Assembly: GCA_029935295.1 (NCBI GenBank)
Contig: JAOZKP010000035.1
Location: 7,593-15,332, forward strand
Reading direction: 5' to 3'
Source: a bacterium
GTDB lineage: Bacteria > Desulfobacterota > Anaeroferrophillalia > Anaeroferrophillales > Tharpellaceae
Length of the DNA: 7,740 nucleotides
Notes under the pieces: model-generated
Told to the model about the DNA's origin: nothing
Database searches by the model: none
Seen by the model: the letters and a program-made list of their open reading frames with translations, nothing else
Translations under genes and position numbers: made by a program
Shown: in pieces, positions 6,272 through 7,740 of the stretch
Layout: every line of letters starts with the position of its first letter
Position numbering within the stretch: position 1 is the first letter of the stretch

Positions 6272-7574
6272 ATTACAAGTTTCCCGGGCCGTGCTGCGGC
6301 AGGAGCTCCGTGGATTATCAGGTTCTTCAGCCTTATGGTGTCTGCTGGCCGCTCTATCCCTGCTGCTCGGCTACAGTTTTATGCAGGCGGTTAATCTCTT
6401 CAGCCAGGCCAGCCAAACGGCACTAACCTATCCCGCCCTGGCCGGCGGCATGAATCCGCTTGAGGGTATTTTTGTGCCGACTTTCGGGGCCTATTATCTG
6501 ATTGAAACTTTACTCTTGCCTTTTGTCATAATCCGCCTGATCGGCCAGGATAAACAAAACGGCACACTCAAGCTGCTATTGCAGCTCCCGTTATCACCGG
6601 CCACACTGAACCTCATCAAACTTGTGGCAATGGCGGGTGTCTGGCTATTAATTTTATTGCCGGGAATCTCGACCATAATTGTCTGGCACGGCCTTGGTGG
6701 TACAGTTTACTTCCCGGAAATCCTCTGTTTACTCTTAGGTCACACGCTCTACACATTGCTAATCATCTGTATTGCAATGTTCGCCACGGCCATCTCCAAC
6801 TCTCTGCCGACGGCAGCCATGATTTGTCTGGCAACGACATTAGGATCGTGGGTACTCGATTTTGCCGCCGGCAACGGCGGTTGGCTCGGCATTTTGGGAA
6901 ACTGGTCATTCACGACCCGATTGCGCCAGTTTGAAAGTGGATTATTATCTTCAAATTCGATTGTCTATTTTTTCGGCCTGGCCCTGTTTCTTTTTATCAG
7001 CACGTCAATCTGGATTCATCCCGGCCGCAGTCTCCACAATAAACTGAAATCATTAGCTTGGGCCGCAGCCCTTCTTTTGCTTGTCTTTGGCGCAATCATG
7101 CAGCGGCCGGCATATATAGACGTTACCGAAAACCATAAACACTCTTTCAATCCAGCCGCTACTCGCGCCCTTAAGAAGATGCAGAAACCCTTAAAGATTA
7201 CCATCCATTTAACCCGTGAAGATGGTCGTTTATATGATTTTGAACATGAGATTCTGGCAAAATTACGCCGGATTGTGCCCCATCTGCAAGTCGTTTTCAG
7301 TAAAACCCAATCTGCCGGACTCTTCGGAGCCGCAGAGGATGACAACTATGGCTTAATCGAATATGATTATGCCGGCAAACATGAGCAAAGCTACTCCAAC
7401 AGCACCCAGGAAATTTTACCCCTGCTTTACGCTTTAGCCGGCCAGAAAGTCAAACCGGACAAGGTATTAGAATACACCGGCCACCCACTGGTAACCGATG
7501 CCGGGAATTTTCAATGGTGGTTTTATCTTATCCTACCATCGGCATTTTTATTTACAGCCTGGAAGTTTCGTTAA
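6258..7574 (+). CDS. Fused GldF-like permease with miniature GldG-like domain
   Basis: An inner-membrane protein of 438 residues. The N-terminal 260 residues form an ABC-2 permease with six probable helices, roughly 26-46, 75-95, 117-143, 150-176, 182-202 and 230-254. After helix 2, IGQDKQNGTLKLLLQLPLS corresponds to the coupling segment of the neighbouring GldF. A seventh helix (about 265-281) leads into YIDVTENHKHSF (286-297), the counterpart of FDLTANRLYSLS in GldG. About 120 residues follow, including LKITIHL, a YDYAGKHEQSYSNSTQEI stretch and YTGHPL (G408-H409). The latter matches the Gly-His motif (YLSGHG) at the start of the GIFT-type domain in the neighbouring GldG. That domain is absent: the chain goes straight to a last helix (420-436) and ends WKFR. 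It starts with TTG, supported by AGAGG 6 nt upstream, and overlaps the ATPase by 14 nt. Together they form a two-gene ABC system of unknown substrate. Confidence 0.88.
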   Translation: MQLSKLQVSRAVLRQELRGLSGSSALWCLLAALSLLLGYSFMQAVNLFSQASQTALTYPALAGGMNPLEGIFVPTFGAYYLIETLLLPFVIIRLIGQDKQNGTLKLLLQLPLSPATLNLIKLVAMAGVWLLILLPGISTIIVWHGLGGTVYFPEILCLLLGHTLYTLLIICIAMFATAISNSLPTAAMICLATTLGSWVLDFAAGNGGWLGILGNWSFTTRLRQFESGLLSSNSIVYFFGLALFLFISTSIWIHPGRSLHNKLKSLAWAAALLLLVFGAIMQRPAYIDVTENHKHSFNPAATRALKKMQKPLKITIHLTREDGRLYDFEHEILAKLRRIVPHLQVVFSKTQSAGLFGAAEDDNYGLIEYDYAGKHEQSYSNSTQEILPLLYALAGQKVKPDKVLEYTGHPLVTDAGNFQWWFYLILPSAFLFTAWKFR

Positions 7575-7586
7575 TAATAATAATAA
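7572..7586 (+). repeat. Five tandem TAA triplets at the stop codon
   Basis: The permease stop is the first of five consecutive in-frame TAA triplets. This is a short trinucleotide repeat that also acts as a redundant stop. Confidence 0.8.
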
Positions 7587-7594
7587 CTCAACTT

Positions 7595-7664
7595 GCTAAC
7601 TGTAAATTAGCTTATTGATTTTTAAGTGATTTGTTGATATTTTTAATTTTTTAAAAAAATTTTT
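7595..7664 (+). terminator. Weak AT-rich terminator candidate after the fused permease
   Basis: GCTAA (7595-7599) and TTAGC (7607-7611) can form a 5-bp stem with a 7-nt loop, followed by T-rich DNA. An A/T palindrome (about 7645-7661) followed by more T lies further on. Both stems are poor in GC, so termination here is only a possibility. Confidence 0.25.
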
Positions 7665-7686
7665 ACCGCCAGTTTTTCAGGTCGAA

Positions 7687-7733
7687 CATTGCTTCGCCCT
7701 TTTTAACGGGGTCAAAGCTAAAGCAATGACCCC
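7687..7733. repeat. Overlapping inverted repeats, possible REP-like or mobile-element end
   Basis: GGGGTCA (7708-7714) and TGACCCC (7727-7733) form a 7-bp inverted repeat around 12 nt. CATTGCTT (7687-7694) and AAGCAATG (7721-7728) form a second, 8-bp repeat around 26 nt. The two stems share 7727-7728 and are nested in a mutually exclusive way. No gene is visible here; the window ends 7 nt later, so the nature of the element cannot be settled. Confidence 0.45.
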
Positions 7734-7740
7734 AATCGAG

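Noticed and set aside
1..7740. CRISPR array, tRNA or rRNA genes
   Set aside because: No regularly spaced repeats and no cloverleaf or rRNA-like sequence were found by reading.

Overview
This window looks like a bacterial chromosomal segment. It carries two ABC-2 type transporters of the GldA/GldF/GldG class, in opposite orientation, with a HIT-family protein gene and a secreted protein gene between them. Base composition is moderate, with AT-rich intergenic gaps. Sigma70-like promoter hexamers, good Shine-Dalgarno sites, a Sec signal peptide and the Desulfo-type look of the HIT protein suggest a Gram-negative bacterium, perhaps a deltaproteobacterial (Desulfobacterota-like) lineage. The taxonomic guess is weak and rests on general resemblance only.

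Left part, minus strand (about 4084 down to 1): a promoter (4057-4084) and a roughly 150-nt leader with a predicted hairpin precede a tightly packed operon. Its genes are gldA-like ATPase (3899-2943), gldF-like permease (2943-2239) and gldG-like auxiliary protein (2228 to beyond base 1). The first two overlap in TGATG, and the Shine-Dalgarno site of gldG is embedded in the gldF stop codon. This is a complete ATPase, permease and auxiliary-protein transporter, except that the last few codons of gldG are cut off by the window edge. The substrate is unknown. Such operons are widespread in bacteria that do not glide.

Middle, minus strand (5400-4148): a HIT-family nucleotide-binding protein is followed 38 nt later by a signal-peptide-bearing protein of unknown function, built from two related GxW-type beta-rich repeats. 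They are probably cotranscribed.

Right part, plus strand (5567-7574): a second ABC ATPase overlaps by 14 nt a TTG-initiated membrane protein. That protein is a GldF-like six-helix permease fused to a miniature GldG: a membrane helix, about 120 periplasmic residues ending at the Gly-His motif where the GIFT-type domain would normally begin, and then directly the C-terminal helix. It is the most unusual item in the window: a two-gene, stripped-down relative of the three-gene system encoded next door. The right edge (7575-7740) is noncoding. It holds five tandem TAA triplets, an AT-rich tract, and overlapping inverted repeats around GGGGTCA/TGACCCC that may be a REP-like or mobile-element end.

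No tRNA, rRNA, CRISPR array or transposase gene was seen, and no gene-free stretch exceeds 300 bases.
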